A stretch of 64,000 nucleotides of DNA from Pseudomonadota bacterium (GCA_023389105.1 JAEWEY010000011.1:1-64000), one strand, 5' to 3'; positions 30,942 through 40,270 are shown, counted from the first letter of the stretch. Numbers and translations: made by a program. The notes: a model not told the origin generated them from the sequence alone.

Positions 30942-31325
30942 ATGGGCATTCTTGCGAAGATCTTCACCTGGTGGAACGGCGCGACGGTGGGAACATCGCT
31001 GTTCACGCGCCGCTTCGGGAACGAAGTCGGACGCGATGACGCGGGTAACGTTTATTATCAGAGCAAGAAGGACCCTGCGCGTCGCTGGGTAATATACGCG
31101 GGCAACAACGACGGCAGCGTCGTGCCCCCCGCCTGGCAGCTGTGGCTCCGTGGCACGATCGCCGACCTGCCCGAGAAAGCGCTGCCGCCGGTACGCAAGT
31201 TCCAGCAGGCACCGACCCCAAACCTGACCGGCACGATGGCGGCATTCCGGCCGGACGGCGCGTTGGGGTCCGGTAAGTTGCGTCCCGCGTCGACCGGGGA
31301 TTACGAGCCCTGGATCCCCGAATAG
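30942..31325 (+). CDS. NDUFA12-like complex I accessory subunit
   Basis: 127 residues of the NADH:ubiquinone oxidoreductase 17.2 kDa family, one of the few accessory complex I subunits shared by mitochondria and alphaproteobacteria. Visible family marks are GTSLFTRRFGNEVGRDDAGN, YYQSKKDPARRWVIY and PPAWQLWLRGT. It sits peripherally on complex I. The main nuo operon is not in the window. It is followed 2 nt later by the DUF2155 gene, a usual pairing. Confidence 0.92.
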   Translation: MGILAKIFTWWNGATVGTSLFTRRFGNEVGRDDAGNVYYQSKKDPARRWVIYAGNNDGSVVPPAWQLWLRGTIADLPEKALPPVRKFQQAPTPNLTGTMAAFRPDGALGSGKLRPASTGDYEPWIPE

Positions 31326-31327
31326 AC

Positions 31328-31936
31328 GTGCGGATCGCGGGCGTCGCGCTGACCGCGCTGGCCCTCGCCGCCTGCGGCAAGGGCGACAAGCAGCAGGGAA
31401 CGCCGCTGCCTCAGGCACGGCAGGCGCCGGCGACGGCCAATGGGCAGGGCGGCGTCACGCCGATGGCGCAGCGCGTCGCCGTGCTCGGCATCCTGAACAA
31501 GCGCAACGGCATTACCCAGACGGTGGCCCTGCGGCCCGGACAATCGATGCGCTGGAAAGATGCGATCGTCCGGCTGCGCGCCTGTGAGGCAACGGCGCCG
31601 TGGGAAGCGGAGAAGCTGACCGGCGCCTTCGTCCAGCTAGACGTTCAGCAACCGGACAAGCAGTGGAAACGCGTGTTCTCGGGCTGGCTCTACAAGGAAT
31701 CGCCGTCGCTCAACGTCGTCGAACACCCTGTCTATGACGTGTGGCCCAAGAGTTGCGAGATGACGTATCCGGCCGGTCCGTCGGCGCCGGCTGCGCCGGC
31801 AAGTTCGAGCAAAGCGTCGAGCGCGAAAAAGTCCGGCTCGCCGGCATCGCCTCCCACTGCGCCAGCCGCTGAGCCTACACCGACACCGTCGACCGAAGCG
31901 ACACCGCCAAGCGCCGCGGACAACAACGCGACATAA
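31328..31936 (+). CDS. DUF2155 lipoprotein
   Basis: 202 residues. The GTG start gives a lipoprotein signal (MRIAGVALTALALAACGKG, Cys16). The DUF2155 core runs to about residue 148 (AVLGILNKRNGITQTVALRP ... HPVYDVWPKSCEM). The last 50 residues are a Pro/Ala/Ser/Thr-rich low-complexity tail. That tail is encoded antisense to the C-terminal extension of aat. Function of the family unknown. Confidence 0.88.
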   Translation: MRIAGVALTALALAACGKGDKQQGTPLPQARQAPATANGQGGVTPMAQRVAVLGILNKRNGITQTVALRPGQSMRWKDAIVRLRACEATAPWEAEKLTGAFVQLDVQQPDKQWKRVFSGWLYKESPSLNVVEHPVYDVWPKSCEMTYPAGPSAPAAPASSSKASSAKKSGSPASPPTAPAAEPTPTPSTEATPPSAADNNAT

Positions 31937-32466
31937 TCTTCGCGCGTGACGTTCACGGCGCCCAGAGACGCGAGGTGGTCGGTCATGAACTGGCAGTCGA
32001 GCAACGTGAAGTGGCCGGCCTTCAGGCGCGCGACCAGCCACGCCAGCGCCACCTTGGAGGCGTCGGTCGCGCGACTGAACATGCTTTCACCGAAGAAGGC
32101 CCGGCCAAGCTCGACGCCGTAAAGGCCGCCGACGAGTTCCTTGCCTGACCAGACCTCGATCGAATGGGCGTAGCCGGAAGCGTGAAGCGCAAGCATTGCG
32201 CGTTCGATGTCGGCATTGATCCACGTTTCCTCACGGTCAGCGCAGGCGATGATCACCTGACCGAACGCGCGATCGCAGGTGATTTCGAACCGTCCGGACC
32301 GGATCACACGCCTTAACGATCGCGACAGGTGAAAGCGGTCGAGAGGCATGATCGCGCGGTTGCGCGGCTCGACCCAGAACAGCTCCGCCGCATCGCGGCT
32401 GTCGGCCATCGGGAAGATGCCGCTGGCGTACCCTTGCAGCAACAAGCGCGGATCGAGCCCACTCAT
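31732..32466 (-). CDS. aat: Leucyl/phenylalanyl-tRNA-protein transferase
   Basis: 244 residues. Aat adds Leu or Phe to proteins with N-terminal Arg or Lys, making them ClpS/ClpAP substrates. Core motifs are YASGIFPMAD, FWVEPRNRAIMPL, GKELVGGLYGVELGRAFFGE and LLDCQFMTDHLASLGA. The core ends near residue 186; the following 58 residues (Gly/Ala/Val-rich) are unusual for the family and lie entirely over the 3' end of the DUF2155 gene. A shorter product would be normal elsewhere. Confidence 0.95.
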   Translation of the reverse strand: MSGLDPRLLLQGYASGIFPMADSRDAAELFWVEPRNRAIMPLDRFHLSRSLRRVIRSGRFEITCDRAFGQVIIACADREETWINADIERAMLALHASGYAHSIEVWSGKELVGGLYGVELGRAFFGESMFSRATDASKVALAWLVARLKAGHFTLLDCQFMTDHLASLGAVNVTREDYVALLSAALGGVASVDGVGVGSAAGAVGGDAGEPDFFALDALLELAGAAGADGPAGYVISQLLGHTS

Positions 32467-32478
32467 GGCCGGACCAAT

Positions 32479-32826
32479 CTAGAGGATCTCGCGGACCCTG
32501 TCCTGCGGCCGGCAAAGACGAACGCCGTTGGGCGTTTCAACCAGCGGGCGCTCGATAAGGATGGGATGCGCAATCATGGCGTCGAGGATCTGATCGTCGC
32601 TGACGTCCGCGCCGTTGAGGTTGAGTTCGCCGGCCAGAGGCTCCTTGGCCCGCAAGCCGTCGCGCGGCGAAATTCCCGCGCGGCGATACAGGTCGACCAA
32701 CTCATCCCGGGTCGGCGGGGTCTTCAGATATTCCTTGACCCAGACGTCGCAGCCCGCGTCGCGAAGGATCTCGAGCGTCTTGCGCGATGTGCCGCACTTG
32801 GGGTTGTGAAAAATGGTAGCTTTCAT
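32479..32826 (-). CDS. ArsC-family (glutaredoxin-type) reductase
   Basis: 115 residues from MKATIFHNPKCGTSRKTLEI. The single active cysteine in NPKCGTSR and the RPLVETPNGVRLCRP segment match the glutaredoxin-dependent arsenate reductase family. It lies 12 nt upstream of aat on the same strand, with no arsenic-efflux gene nearby, so arsenate as substrate is unproven. ATGs at 32835 and 32865 would add a few residues. Confidence 0.9.
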   Translation of the reverse strand: MKATIFHNPKCGTSRKTLEILRDAGCDVWVKEYLKTPPTRDELVDLYRRAGISPRDGLRAKEPLAGELNLNGADVSDDQILDAMIAHPILIERPLVETPNGVRLCRPQDRVREIL

Positions 32827-33024
32827 GGATCCCATGTTCCGAAGTGGATTCAGCGAGTTAAACACGTTGTAAACGCCGTCGCCGCAAATTTGAATCGGTT
32901 CGTCGTCGCGGCGGCGGAACGATGAGCCGAAGTCGTCGTTCCCGCATCTGTAACATGTACCGTCGCTCGCGATAGCGGCGGCGTGCGCATGTTCAAGCAG
33001 CTCATCAGAACGGGAGAAAGAGCG

Positions 33025-33594
33025 ATGCGTAAATCATTTCTAGCCCTGGCGCTTGGCGGCACTGCCATGCTCGGTGCGTGCGCCCAAAATCCGCGCGTTG
33101 CACAGGACGCCGCGATCGGCGGTATCGGCGGCGCGGCTGTCGGCGCCGTGGTTCCTGGCGTCAGCGTGATCGAAGGCGCAGCGGTCGGTGCGGCCATCGG
33201 TGGCCTGGCCGGTGCTGTTTGGTCGGACACGAACAATGACGGTTACGTCGACGGTTACACCTATAACGGCCAATATTACGCCGGCACCCCGCAGGGCTAC
33301 GATCCGGGCACGCGCAGCGTTCTCGGCAGCGCGGCGACTGGCGCCCTCGGTGGCGCAGCGCTCGGCGCGGTTGCCGGTGCGGTGATCCCGGGTGTCAGCG
33401 TCCTTCAGGGCGCAGTCATCGGCGCCGCGGTAGGCGGTCTCGCCGGCGCGGTGTGGGCCGACCGGGACAACGACGGCCGGGTGGACGGATACGTCTACAA
33501 CGGCCAGTATTACGCAGGCGGACCGGCTTCGGCGGCTCCGGCACCGGCTCCGATGCCGGCCCCGGCTCCGTCGCGCAGCGGCGAACGCGGCTAA
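33025..33594 (+). CDS. Duplicated glycine-zipper lipoprotein with calcium-loop-like motifs
   Basis: 189 residues. Lipoprotein signal with Cys19 (AMLGAC). Two near-copies of a 60-residue module (about 29-88 and 103-166): a Gly/Ala zipper hairpin (VPGVSVIEGAAVGAAIGGL / IPGVSVLQGAVIGAAVGGL), then GAVWxDxxNDGxVDGY, then YNGQYYAG. The segments D68-TNNDGYV-D76 and D146-RDNDGRV-D154 follow the DxNxDGxxD pattern of dockerin/EF-hand calcium loops. A Pro/Ala tail follows. Likely an outer-membrane lipoprotein; function unknown. GAGAAAGAG precedes the ATG. Confidence 0.8.
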   Translation: MRKSFLALALGGTAMLGACAQNPRVAQDAAIGGIGGAAVGAVVPGVSVIEGAAVGAAIGGLAGAVWSDTNNDGYVDGYTYNGQYYAGTPQGYDPGTRSVLGSAATGALGGAALGAVAGAVIPGVSVLQGAVIGAAVGGLAGAVWADRDNDGRVDGYVYNGQYYAGGPASAAPAPAPMPAPAPSRSGERG

Positions 33595-33601
33595 CAAACG
33601 G

Positions 33602-33630
33602 GTCCCGTCAAGGCGGGTCCGTGACGGGAC
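33602..33630 (+). other. Hairpin after the glycine-zipper lipoprotein gene
   Basis: GTCCCGTCA (33602-33610) pairs with TGACGGGAC (33622-33630), 9 bp, 11-nt loop, no T-run. It precedes a stronger terminator at 33667-33698. Confidence 0.5.
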
Positions 33631-33656
33631 ATCCGATTGGAAGAAGCGTGAAGAAT

Positions 33657-35036
33657 ATGCGTATCGAGTGCACCGGCCACGCGCCGGTGCACTTTTTTCG
33701 AAAGTTGACGATGGCTGCGGCCGCACTGGCCGTGGCGCCTCCGTCCTTGGCGGCCGCCGCGGCACCGACGCAGCCACAAGTCGTGCGTACGCAAGGCCAG
33801 GGCGTCGCCGATTTCTACCGCGCGCGGAACGGCTATCCATTCTGGCTCGCACCGACCGCGGGAGATGCTGCGCAGCAGTTGCTGGCCTTGCTCTCCACGG
33901 CCAATCTCGATGGCCTCTACCCCGACAAATACAATGTTCCCGCCTTGCAGCAGGCGCTCGCAGCGGCGCGCAGCCCTAAGGCGAAGAAAAAGGACGTCGA
34001 CGCTGCGGAACAGCAGATGTCTGACGCCTTCGTGGCTTATGTTGGCGACCTTATGCGCGATCCGAACATCGGCATCGTGTACGTCGATGCGCAATTGCGG
34101 CCCAAGCCGCCGTCGCCGCTCGCCGCGCTGCTTACTGCATCGGCGCAGCCATCATTGCGCGATTACGTCCGGACAATGGGCTGGATGCACCCGTATTACG
34201 CACAATTGAGGCAAGCGCTGGCGAACCACCAGTTTGCCGACGACCATCAACGCCAGCTCATTTCGCTCAACCTTGAGCGCGCGCGGGCATTGCCGGCTGG
34301 CAAGCAGCGCTACATCGTCGTTAATGCCGCGCAGCAGCGGCTATACATGTTCGAAAACGGCAAGGCCGTCGATTCGATGGTCGTGGTGGTCGGGAAGCCC
34401 AAATATCCGACGCCAATGATGACCGCGTACGTGCGCTACGCGAGCCTCAATCCCTATTGGTTCGTGCCGCCCGATCTGGCGGCGGAGCGGATCGCACCGA
34501 ACACCGTGAAGCGCGGTACGCGCTACCTCGACGATCTCGGGTACCAGGTCTTGTCCGACTGGGATGCGGATGCCCAGATCATCGATCCCAAGACGATCGA
34601 CTGGAAGGCCGTTGCGGCAGGCAAGGTCGAGGTTCGCATCCGGCAGCTCCCGGGGCCGCATAATTCCATGGGGCGCATGAAATTCATGTTCCCCAACGAA
34701 TCTGGAATTTATCTGCACGACAATCCGGAGCGAGAGCTCTTTACCGAGGCATCGCGCCTGTACAGCGGCGGTTGCGTTCGCCTGGAAGATGCAGCGCGGC
34801 TGGGCCGATGGCTGTTCGGCCGGGATCTCGATTGGGAAGACGCGGGGACCGAGGAGCAGGTGCCGCTAACGATGCCGGTGCCCGTCTACATCACCTACCT
34901 GACCGCCTTGCCGGACGGCCAGTCGGCGTCGTCGATTGCTTATTATGACGACGTGTACGGTCGTGACGCGGCGCGGCTGGCGGCGACCAGCAGCGCGGGC
35001 CCGGCCACGGGAGCAGCAGCGACTGCGAGCCGCTAG
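33657..35036 (+). CDS. YcbB-type L,D-transpeptidase
   Basis: 459 residues. The N-terminal part contains a hydrophobic export segment (MAAAALAVAPPSLAAAAA). A helical/PG-binding-like region follows, then the catalytic domain from about 220 (YIVVNAAQQRLYMFENGK) with GPHNSMGRMKFMFPNESGIY, LHDNP and the nucleophile Cys373 in SGGCVRLED. It makes 3-3 crosslinks in peptidoglycan or attaches proteins to it. Start uncertain: GTG 33648, ATG 33657 or ATG 33711. The first two place an intrinsic terminator inside the coding sequence. Convergent with TonB, overlapping by 4 nt. Confidence 0.88.
   Translation: MRIECTGHAPVHFFRKLTMAAAALAVAPPSLAAAAAPTQPQVVRTQGQGVADFYRARNGYPFWLAPTAGDAAQQLLALLSTANLDGLYPDKYNVPALQQALAAARSPKAKKKDVDAAEQQMSDAFVAYVGDLMRDPNIGIVYVDAQLRPKPPSPLAALLTASAQPSLRDYVRTMGWMHPYYAQLRQALANHQFADDHQRQLISLNLERARALPAGKQRYIVVNAAQQRLYMFENGKAVDSMVVVVGKPKYPTPMMTAYVRYASLNPYWFVPPDLAAERIAPNTVKRGTRYLDDLGYQVLSDWDADAQIIDPKTIDWKAVAAGKVEVRIRQLPGPHNSMGRMKFMFPNESGIYLHDNPERELFTEASRLYSGGCVRLEDAARLGRWLFGRDLDWEDAGTEEQVPLTMPVPVYITYLTALPDGQSASSIAYYDDVYGRDAARLAATSSAGPATGAAATASR
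33667..33698 (+). terminator. Strong intrinsic terminator overlapping the start of the L,D-transpeptidase ORF
   Basis: AGTGCACCGGC (33667-33677) pairs perfectly with GCCGGTGCACT (33683-33693), 11 bp, 5-nt loop, followed by T from 33693 to 33698. This is a textbook rho-independent terminator for the upstream lipoprotein gene. It overlaps codons 4-14 of the L,D-transpeptidase reading if that begins at 33657. Confidence 0.85.
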
Positions 35037-35734
35037 GGCCGGTACCAGTTCGGGAAGAAGGTCACGTCCTGCGCCACTGGGCGACCGAAATTGTCGCGGG
35101 CCGGTTCAAACCGGACAAATTGGAGTGTCAGACGGCACATGAGCCCGTCGATGGACGCATCTCCACTTGAGCGCGCGACCCGGCAATCGCTGACGCTGCC
35201 GTCGGTATTGACCTTAATGGTCACGCCGACACTCCCCGCCGGAATGCCTGTGGCCGCCAGATACCGGTATTGCGAATTGGGAATGCGCGAGATTCGACGG
35301 GCGGGAGTGTAATTACTCGTGTCGCCGCCGCCTCCCGGCCCGTTGCCCGCGCCGCCGGCGCCGGTGCCATTGCCTGCAGTGGCTGCGCCGGAGATGGCTT
35401 GAGTACCCGTTCCGGCCACTTTCGCCGCCGGGATCGGGGTGGGCACGGGGAGCTTCGGTTCGGGCGCGACGACGGGCGTCGGCTCGGCCTGCTTCGCCGC
35501 AGCGCCGGACGGGCGCTTGGCCGACTGCTCCACGGGCTTCGGCTTCGGCGGCGGAGGAGGAGGAGGTGGTGGCTGCTCGATAACAATCGTCGTGATTCGT
35601 TCAGCTACATGTCGGAAGGTCGGGACGCTGAGCCCGGTCACGATGATAAAGGCCAGCACGACGTGGACCGCAGCAACGGCGGCGAGAGCGCCGGCCCGTT
35701 CCCCGCGATCTGCTTTTCCCCGATAACTGGCCAC
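35033..35734 (-). CDS. TonB-family energy transducer
   Basis: 233 residues. An N-terminal membrane anchor (AGALAAVAAVHVVLAFIIVT) precedes a proline stretch with nine consecutive Pro and KPKPVEQ, a Gly-rich spacer and a C-terminal TonB domain (ATGIPAGSVGVTIKVNTDGS, then CRVARSSGDASIDGLMCRLT). The GTG at 35734 has AAGGA six nt upstream; a TTG at 35770 would add 12 residues. It should couple the proton motive force to outer-membrane receptors, but no exbB-exbD is adjacent. Confidence 0.88.
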   Translation of the reverse strand: MASYRGKADRGERAGALAAVAAVHVVLAFIIVTGLSVPTFRHVAERITTIVIEQPPPPPPPPPKPKPVEQSAKRPSGAAAKQAEPTPVVAPEPKLPVPTPIPAAKVAGTGTQAISGAATAGNGTGAGGAGNGPGGGGDTSNYTPARRISRIPNSQYRYLAATGIPAGSVGVTIKVNTDGSVSDCRVARSSGDASIDGLMCRLTLQFVRFEPARDNFGRPVAQDVTFFPNWYRP

Positions 35735-35830
35735 CTGCCGTCCTTCGACTGGATGGAGCGCCCACGTCAAACGGCCGGGCGGTCCGTTGGTTCGACGCTG
35801 CGAGGCGTTGCACCCTTAACTAAAGTTCAT

Positions 35831-35856
35831 GGAACGCGGCATTGCGACGCGGAGTT
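35831..35856 (+). promoter_or_regulatory. EcfG-like promoter candidate
   Basis: GGAAC (35831-35835), 18 nt, GTT (35854-35856), resembling the alphaproteobacterial general-stress sigma factor consensus GGAAC-N16/17-CGTT with A in place of C. It lies about 28 nt before a small exported-protein gene. Confidence 0.3.
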
Positions 35857-35883
35857 GGCGCTTCCTCAGAGAGGAGAAAGTCC

Positions 35884-36120
35884 ATGAAATTGGAAATCGC
35901 ACTTGGCGTAGTGTCGGCAGCGGCGCTGACAGCCTCGACGCCGGCCGTCGCCCGCCAGGGTTGCGGCGTCGGCTTCCATCGTGCGCCGAACGGCCGGTGT
36001 GTGCCGAACCGCGGCCAGCGTTGGGTCGTCGGCCGCTATTATCCGGGCCAGGGGTACTGGTACAACAACCGCTGGTGGCGTCATCGCTACCGGCACCAAA
36101 ACGAATGGCGTTATCGCTAA
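35884..36120 (+). CDS. Small exported Trp/Tyr/Arg-rich protein
   Basis: 78 residues. Signal peptide MKLEIALGVVSAAALTASTP then AVA. The mature part begins GCGVGFHRAPNGRCVPN, a pattern seen in small alphaproteobacterial envelope proteins, and ends in a Trp/Tyr/Arg-rich tail (GYWYNNRWWRHRYRHQNEW). GAGGAG precedes the ATG. Function unknown; a possible stress promoter lies upstream. Confidence 0.8.
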   Translation: MKLEIALGVVSAAALTASTPAVARQGCGVGFHRAPNGRCVPNRGQRWVVGRYYPGQGYWYNNRWWRHRYRHQNEWRYR

Positions 36121-36128
36121 GGACGGGT

Positions 36129-36150
36129 GGGGCGGCTTTCTTGCCGCCCC
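36129..36150. terminator. Hairpin between convergent genes
   Basis: GGGGCGGC (36129-36136) pairs with GCCGCCCC (36143-36150), 8 bp with a 6-nt loop, between the small exported-protein gene and the end of accC. No long T-run on either strand. Confidence 0.55.
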
Positions 36151-36154
36151 GCTC

Positions 36155-37509
<1,355 letters not shown>

Positions 37510-37510
<1 letters not shown>

Positions 37511-38034
37511 CAGCCGATGATCACCAAAGGTTGGTCGAACTCGACCGGCTGACCGTCGCTGATCATGACCTTCTTGATGGTGCCCGCTTCGGGTGCGGTA
37601 ATCGGGTTCATGACCTTCATCGCCTCGACGATGAGCAATGTGTCGCCCGCCTTTACGGTCTTGCCGACTTCGATGAACGGCGCGGCGCCGGGTTCGGGCG
37701 CCAGGAAGGCGGTGCCCACCATTGGGGATTTAACGGCGTTACCGCCGGCATCTTCGGCCGGTGCGGCGGGAGCGCCGAGGTCTTCCTTGGCGTGCATCGG
37801 TGGCGCGCTGAGCGCAGGCGCGGCAGCCGCGGTATAGACTGGCGCGGCGGCGGCAGCGCTGATCATCGCCGGCGCCTCGCGCTTGACGGTGATGCGGCGG
37901 TCCCCGTCCTCGACGGCGATCTCGGTCAGCGAATTCTCGCTCAGCAGTTCGGCAAGCTCACGCACCAATTTCGTGTCGATGCGCATGTCGCCTTTCTTCT
38001 CGCCAGCGGCGCCGGGATCTTTCGCTTGAGCCAT
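37510..38034 (-). CDS. accB: Acetyl-CoA carboxylase, biotin carboxyl carrier protein
   Basis: 174 residues. An N-terminal helical region (LVRELAELLSENSLTEIAVE), an Ala/Pro-rich linker and the biotinyl domain ending EAMKVMNPITAPEAGTIKKV, where the Lys in AMKM-like AMKV carries biotin. AGGA lies six nt before the ATG. The residue after the biotinyl Lys is Val rather than Met, a common tolerated change. It delivers carboxybiotin to AccAD, which is encoded elsewhere. Confidence 0.98.
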
Positions 38035-38142
38035 GGTCTTCCTGTTATTCCTGTCGGCGGAGCGCTCTGTCAGACGAGCGGTGTTGCGTCCACCCTTCGC
38101 ACGACTTGGCGAGGGGGAGCGCCGCTCCTATTGCGGTTGGGC

Positions 38143-38361
38143 ATGGACCTCAAGGAAAGCATCGGCATCCAGCTGAACGGCGAGCCGCGCCGGGTAAGCG
38201 CCGGAACGACGATCGCCGGGATGCTCGGCGAGCTTGGGCTCAATCCGCGCAAGGTGGCGGTCGAGCGCAATCGTCAGATCGTCCCGCGCGGCACGTTCGA
38301 TGAGGTCCAGGTCAGCGAGGGCGACGCTTATGAGATCGTCCATTTCGTCGGAGGCGGTTGA
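38143..38361 (+). CDS. thiS: Sulfur carrier protein ThiS
   Basis: 72 residues, beta-grasp fold, ending in the essential Gly-Gly (HFVGGG). ThiS carries sulfur as a C-terminal thiocarboxylate for thiazole synthesis. The gene ends immediately before thiG with no spacer. No strong ribosome site is seen before the ATG, so the start is likely but not certain. Confidence 0.92.
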   Translation: MDLKESIGIQLNGEPRRVSAGTTIAGMLGELGLNPRKVAVERNRQIVPRGTFDEVQVSEGDAYEIVHFVGGG

Positions 38362-39153
38362 GTGAACGTCGCGAATTCAGTGCAGTCGGATAGCTGGAGC
38401 GTTGCAGGGCGGACGTTCACGTCTCGGCTGATCGTCGGCACCGGCAAGTACAAGGACTTCGCGCAGAATGCGGCGGCGGTCGAAGCGTCCGGCGCGGAGA
38501 TCGTCACGGTCGCGGTGCGACGCGTGAACATCAGCGATCCCAACCAGCCGGTGCTGATGGATTATATCGACCCGAAGAAGATCACGTACCTGCCGAACAC
38601 GGCAGGGTGCTTCACCGCGGACGATGCGATCCGGACGTTGCGGCTGGCGCGAGAGGCGGGCGGCTGGGACCTCGTGAAGCTTGAGGTGCTGGGCGAGGCG
38701 AAGACGCTTTATCCCGACATGCGCGAGACGCTGAGAGCGACCGAGGTGCTGGCGAAGGAAGGCTTCGCCCCGATGGTCTATTGCGCGGACGACCCGATCG
38801 CCGCGAAGCAGCTGGAAGAAGCTGGCGCGGTCGCGATCATGCCGCTAGGCGCGCCGATCGGGTCGGGACTTGGCCTGCAAAACCAGGTCATGATCCGCCT
38901 GATCGTCGAAGGCGCGAGCGTGCCGGTGCTGGTCGACGCCGGCGTCGGCACGGCGAGCGACGCCAGCGTCGCGATGGAGCTGGGCTGCGACGGTGTGCTG
39001 ATGAACACCGCCATTGCGGAGGCCAAGGATCCCATCCTGATGGCACGGGCAATGAAGCTGGCGGTCGAGAGCGGGCGGATGGCGTACCAAGCGGGCCGCA
39101 TGCAGAAGCGGCGTTATGCAGACCCCAGCAGCCCGCTCGCGGGGCTGATCTGA
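38362..39153 (+). CDS. thiG: Thiazole synthase ThiG
   Basis: 263 residues, TIM barrel. It forms the thiazole phosphate moiety of thiamin using ThiS sulfur, deoxyxylulose phosphate and dehydroglycine. Typical sequences are FTSRLIVGTGKYKDF, TVAVRRVNIS and the phosphate-binding PVLVDAGVGTASDASVAMEL. GTG start directly after the thiS stop, with GGAGG inside the thiS end. No thiO, thiH or thiE lies beside it. Confidence 0.98.
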   Translation: MNVANSVQSDSWSVAGRTFTSRLIVGTGKYKDFAQNAAAVEASGAEIVTVAVRRVNISDPNQPVLMDYIDPKKITYLPNTAGCFTADDAIRTLRLAREAGGWDLVKLEVLGEAKTLYPDMRETLRATEVLAKEGFAPMVYCADDPIAAKQLEEAGAVAIMPLGAPIGSGLGLQNQVMIRLIVEGASVPVLVDAGVGTASDASVAMELGCDGVLMNTAIAEAKDPILMARAMKLAVESGRMAYQAGRMQKRRYADPSSPLAGLI

Positions 39154-39172
39154 GATTTAATGTAGTTTTCAG

Positions 39173-39197
39173 GCAACTGCTGTTTTCGGGGGACGTT
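39173..39197 (+). promoter_or_regulatory. EcfG-like promoter candidate of the csbD gene
   Basis: GCAAC (39173-39177, four of five to GGAAC), 16 nt, CGTT (39194-39197). CsbD genes are commonly controlled by the general stress sigma factor in this group, which supports the match. It lies 32 nt before the ATG. Confidence 0.4.
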
Positions 39198-39228
39198 GAG
39201 ACGGCATAACAGCAATAGGAGTGCCGTC

Positions 39229-39399
39229 ATGGGTGAGCTCATCGACAAAATCAAAGGAACCGTGAACGAGGCGATTGGCGATGCGAAGCAGCATTTCGAC
39301 AATCCCGAAACCAAGTCCGAAGGCCAGGCTCAGGAAGCCAAGGGCAAGATGCAGAAGGCTGCCGGCTCGGTCAAAGGCGCGTTCGGCAACGACATCTAA
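39229..39399 (+). CDS. CsbD-family stress protein
   Basis: 56 residues, hydrophilic, with the CsbD pattern MGELIDKIKGTVNEAIGDAK then GQAQEAKGKMQKAAGSVKGA. These abundant small proteins accumulate under general stress; their molecular role is unclear. AGGAG lies seven nt upstream. A strong terminator follows. Confidence 0.9.
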   Translation: MGELIDKIKGTVNEAIGDAKQHFDNPETKSEGQAQEAKGKMQKAAGSVKGAFGNDI

Positions 39400-39420
39400 G
39401 TTTCGCGCGGGCGAACGATT

Positions 39421-39451
39421 GGGCCGTCCCGCAAGCCGGGGCGGCCCTTTT
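39421..39451 (+). terminator. Intrinsic terminator of csbD
   Basis: GGGCCGTCCC (39421-39430) pairs with GGGGCGGCCC (39438-39447), 10 bp including one G-T pair, 7-nt loop, then TTTT at 39448-39451, which touches the end of the convergent methyltransferase gene. Confidence 0.8.
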
Positions 39452-40253
39452 ACTTTGTGGCGGTGACGATGTGCGCCGACATCGGTGCCGAGAAGCCGTC
39501 CGAGCGCTCGAATTTCCGTGCAGCCTCCGTGAGGCGGGCAAACACGGCGTCGAGCGCTTCAGGGCCATATTCCTCCAGTTCGAGGCGCATCGGCGACCCG
39601 TAGCAAAGACCGTGCGCGGCATCCTGTGCGGAGGCGCTGCGGCTTTCGAATGCTACAGTGTCGATGGAGACGCGATCGAAACCGGCAGCATCCAGATCCC
39701 GCTTGATCCATTCGGGATCGTGATAGCCGAACGGGCCGCGGGCCATGAACATCGGCGGATTGTCGGGGAATTCCTCCACCATGATCTGCTGGGTAAGCTC
39801 CGTCATCGGATTGCGCTCGATCGCGTCCCAGATCGCGAGCAAGTAGCTGCCGCCGTCGCGCAAGACGCGGCGGGCCTCGGCACCGCCCGCAACCTTGTCG
39901 GGAAAGAACATCGCGCCGAATTGGCAAACGACGAGGTCGAAGCTGGACTCCGCAAAGGGAAGTTCGAGCGCATCCGCCTGCCGTAAGGTGACGTTCGGCA
40001 AGGCGCGTCTGGCGGCCACATCGAGCATCGCCTGATTGAGATCGGTGGCAGTGATCTTCGCGTCCGGCAGCGCGGCGGACAGCGCGTGCGTGACCACGCC
40101 GGTGCCGGCTGCGGTCTCGAGGATGCGTTTGGGTTGCAACGCGGCCGTGCGTTTCGCCAGCTCGTCGGCATAAGGCTGGAACAGCAGCGGCACCATGTAG
40201 CGCTCGTAATTTTCCGGGATCGCGCCGGAGAAGCGTACGTCTACTGCCACCAT
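39450..40253 (-). CDS. Class I SAM-dependent methyltransferase
   Basis: 267 residues. SAM-binding motif I is ILETAAGTGVVTHALSAALP, with an acidic partner in ATDLNQAMLD and QADALELPFAESSFDLVVCQ later. It belongs to the UbiE/Methyltransf_11 type acting on small molecules; the substrate is unknown. GGAGGAA lies six nt before the ATG, 17 nt after the ThDP-enzyme gene on the same strand, so it may be the third gene of that operon. Confidence 0.9.
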   Translation of the reverse strand: MVAVDVRFSGAIPENYERYMVPLLFQPYADELAKRTAALQPKRILETAAGTGVVTHALSAALPDAKITATDLNQAMLDVAARRALPNVTLRQADALELPFAESSFDLVVCQFGAMFFPDKVAGGAEARRVLRDGGSYLLAIWDAIERNPMTELTQQIMVEEFPDNPPMFMARGPFGYHDPEWIKRDLDAAGFDRVSIDTVAFESRSASAQDAAHGLCYGSPMRLELEEYGPEALDAVFARLTEAARKFERSDGFSAPMSAHIVTATK

Positions 40254-40270
40254 CGGAAGTTCCTCCGTTG

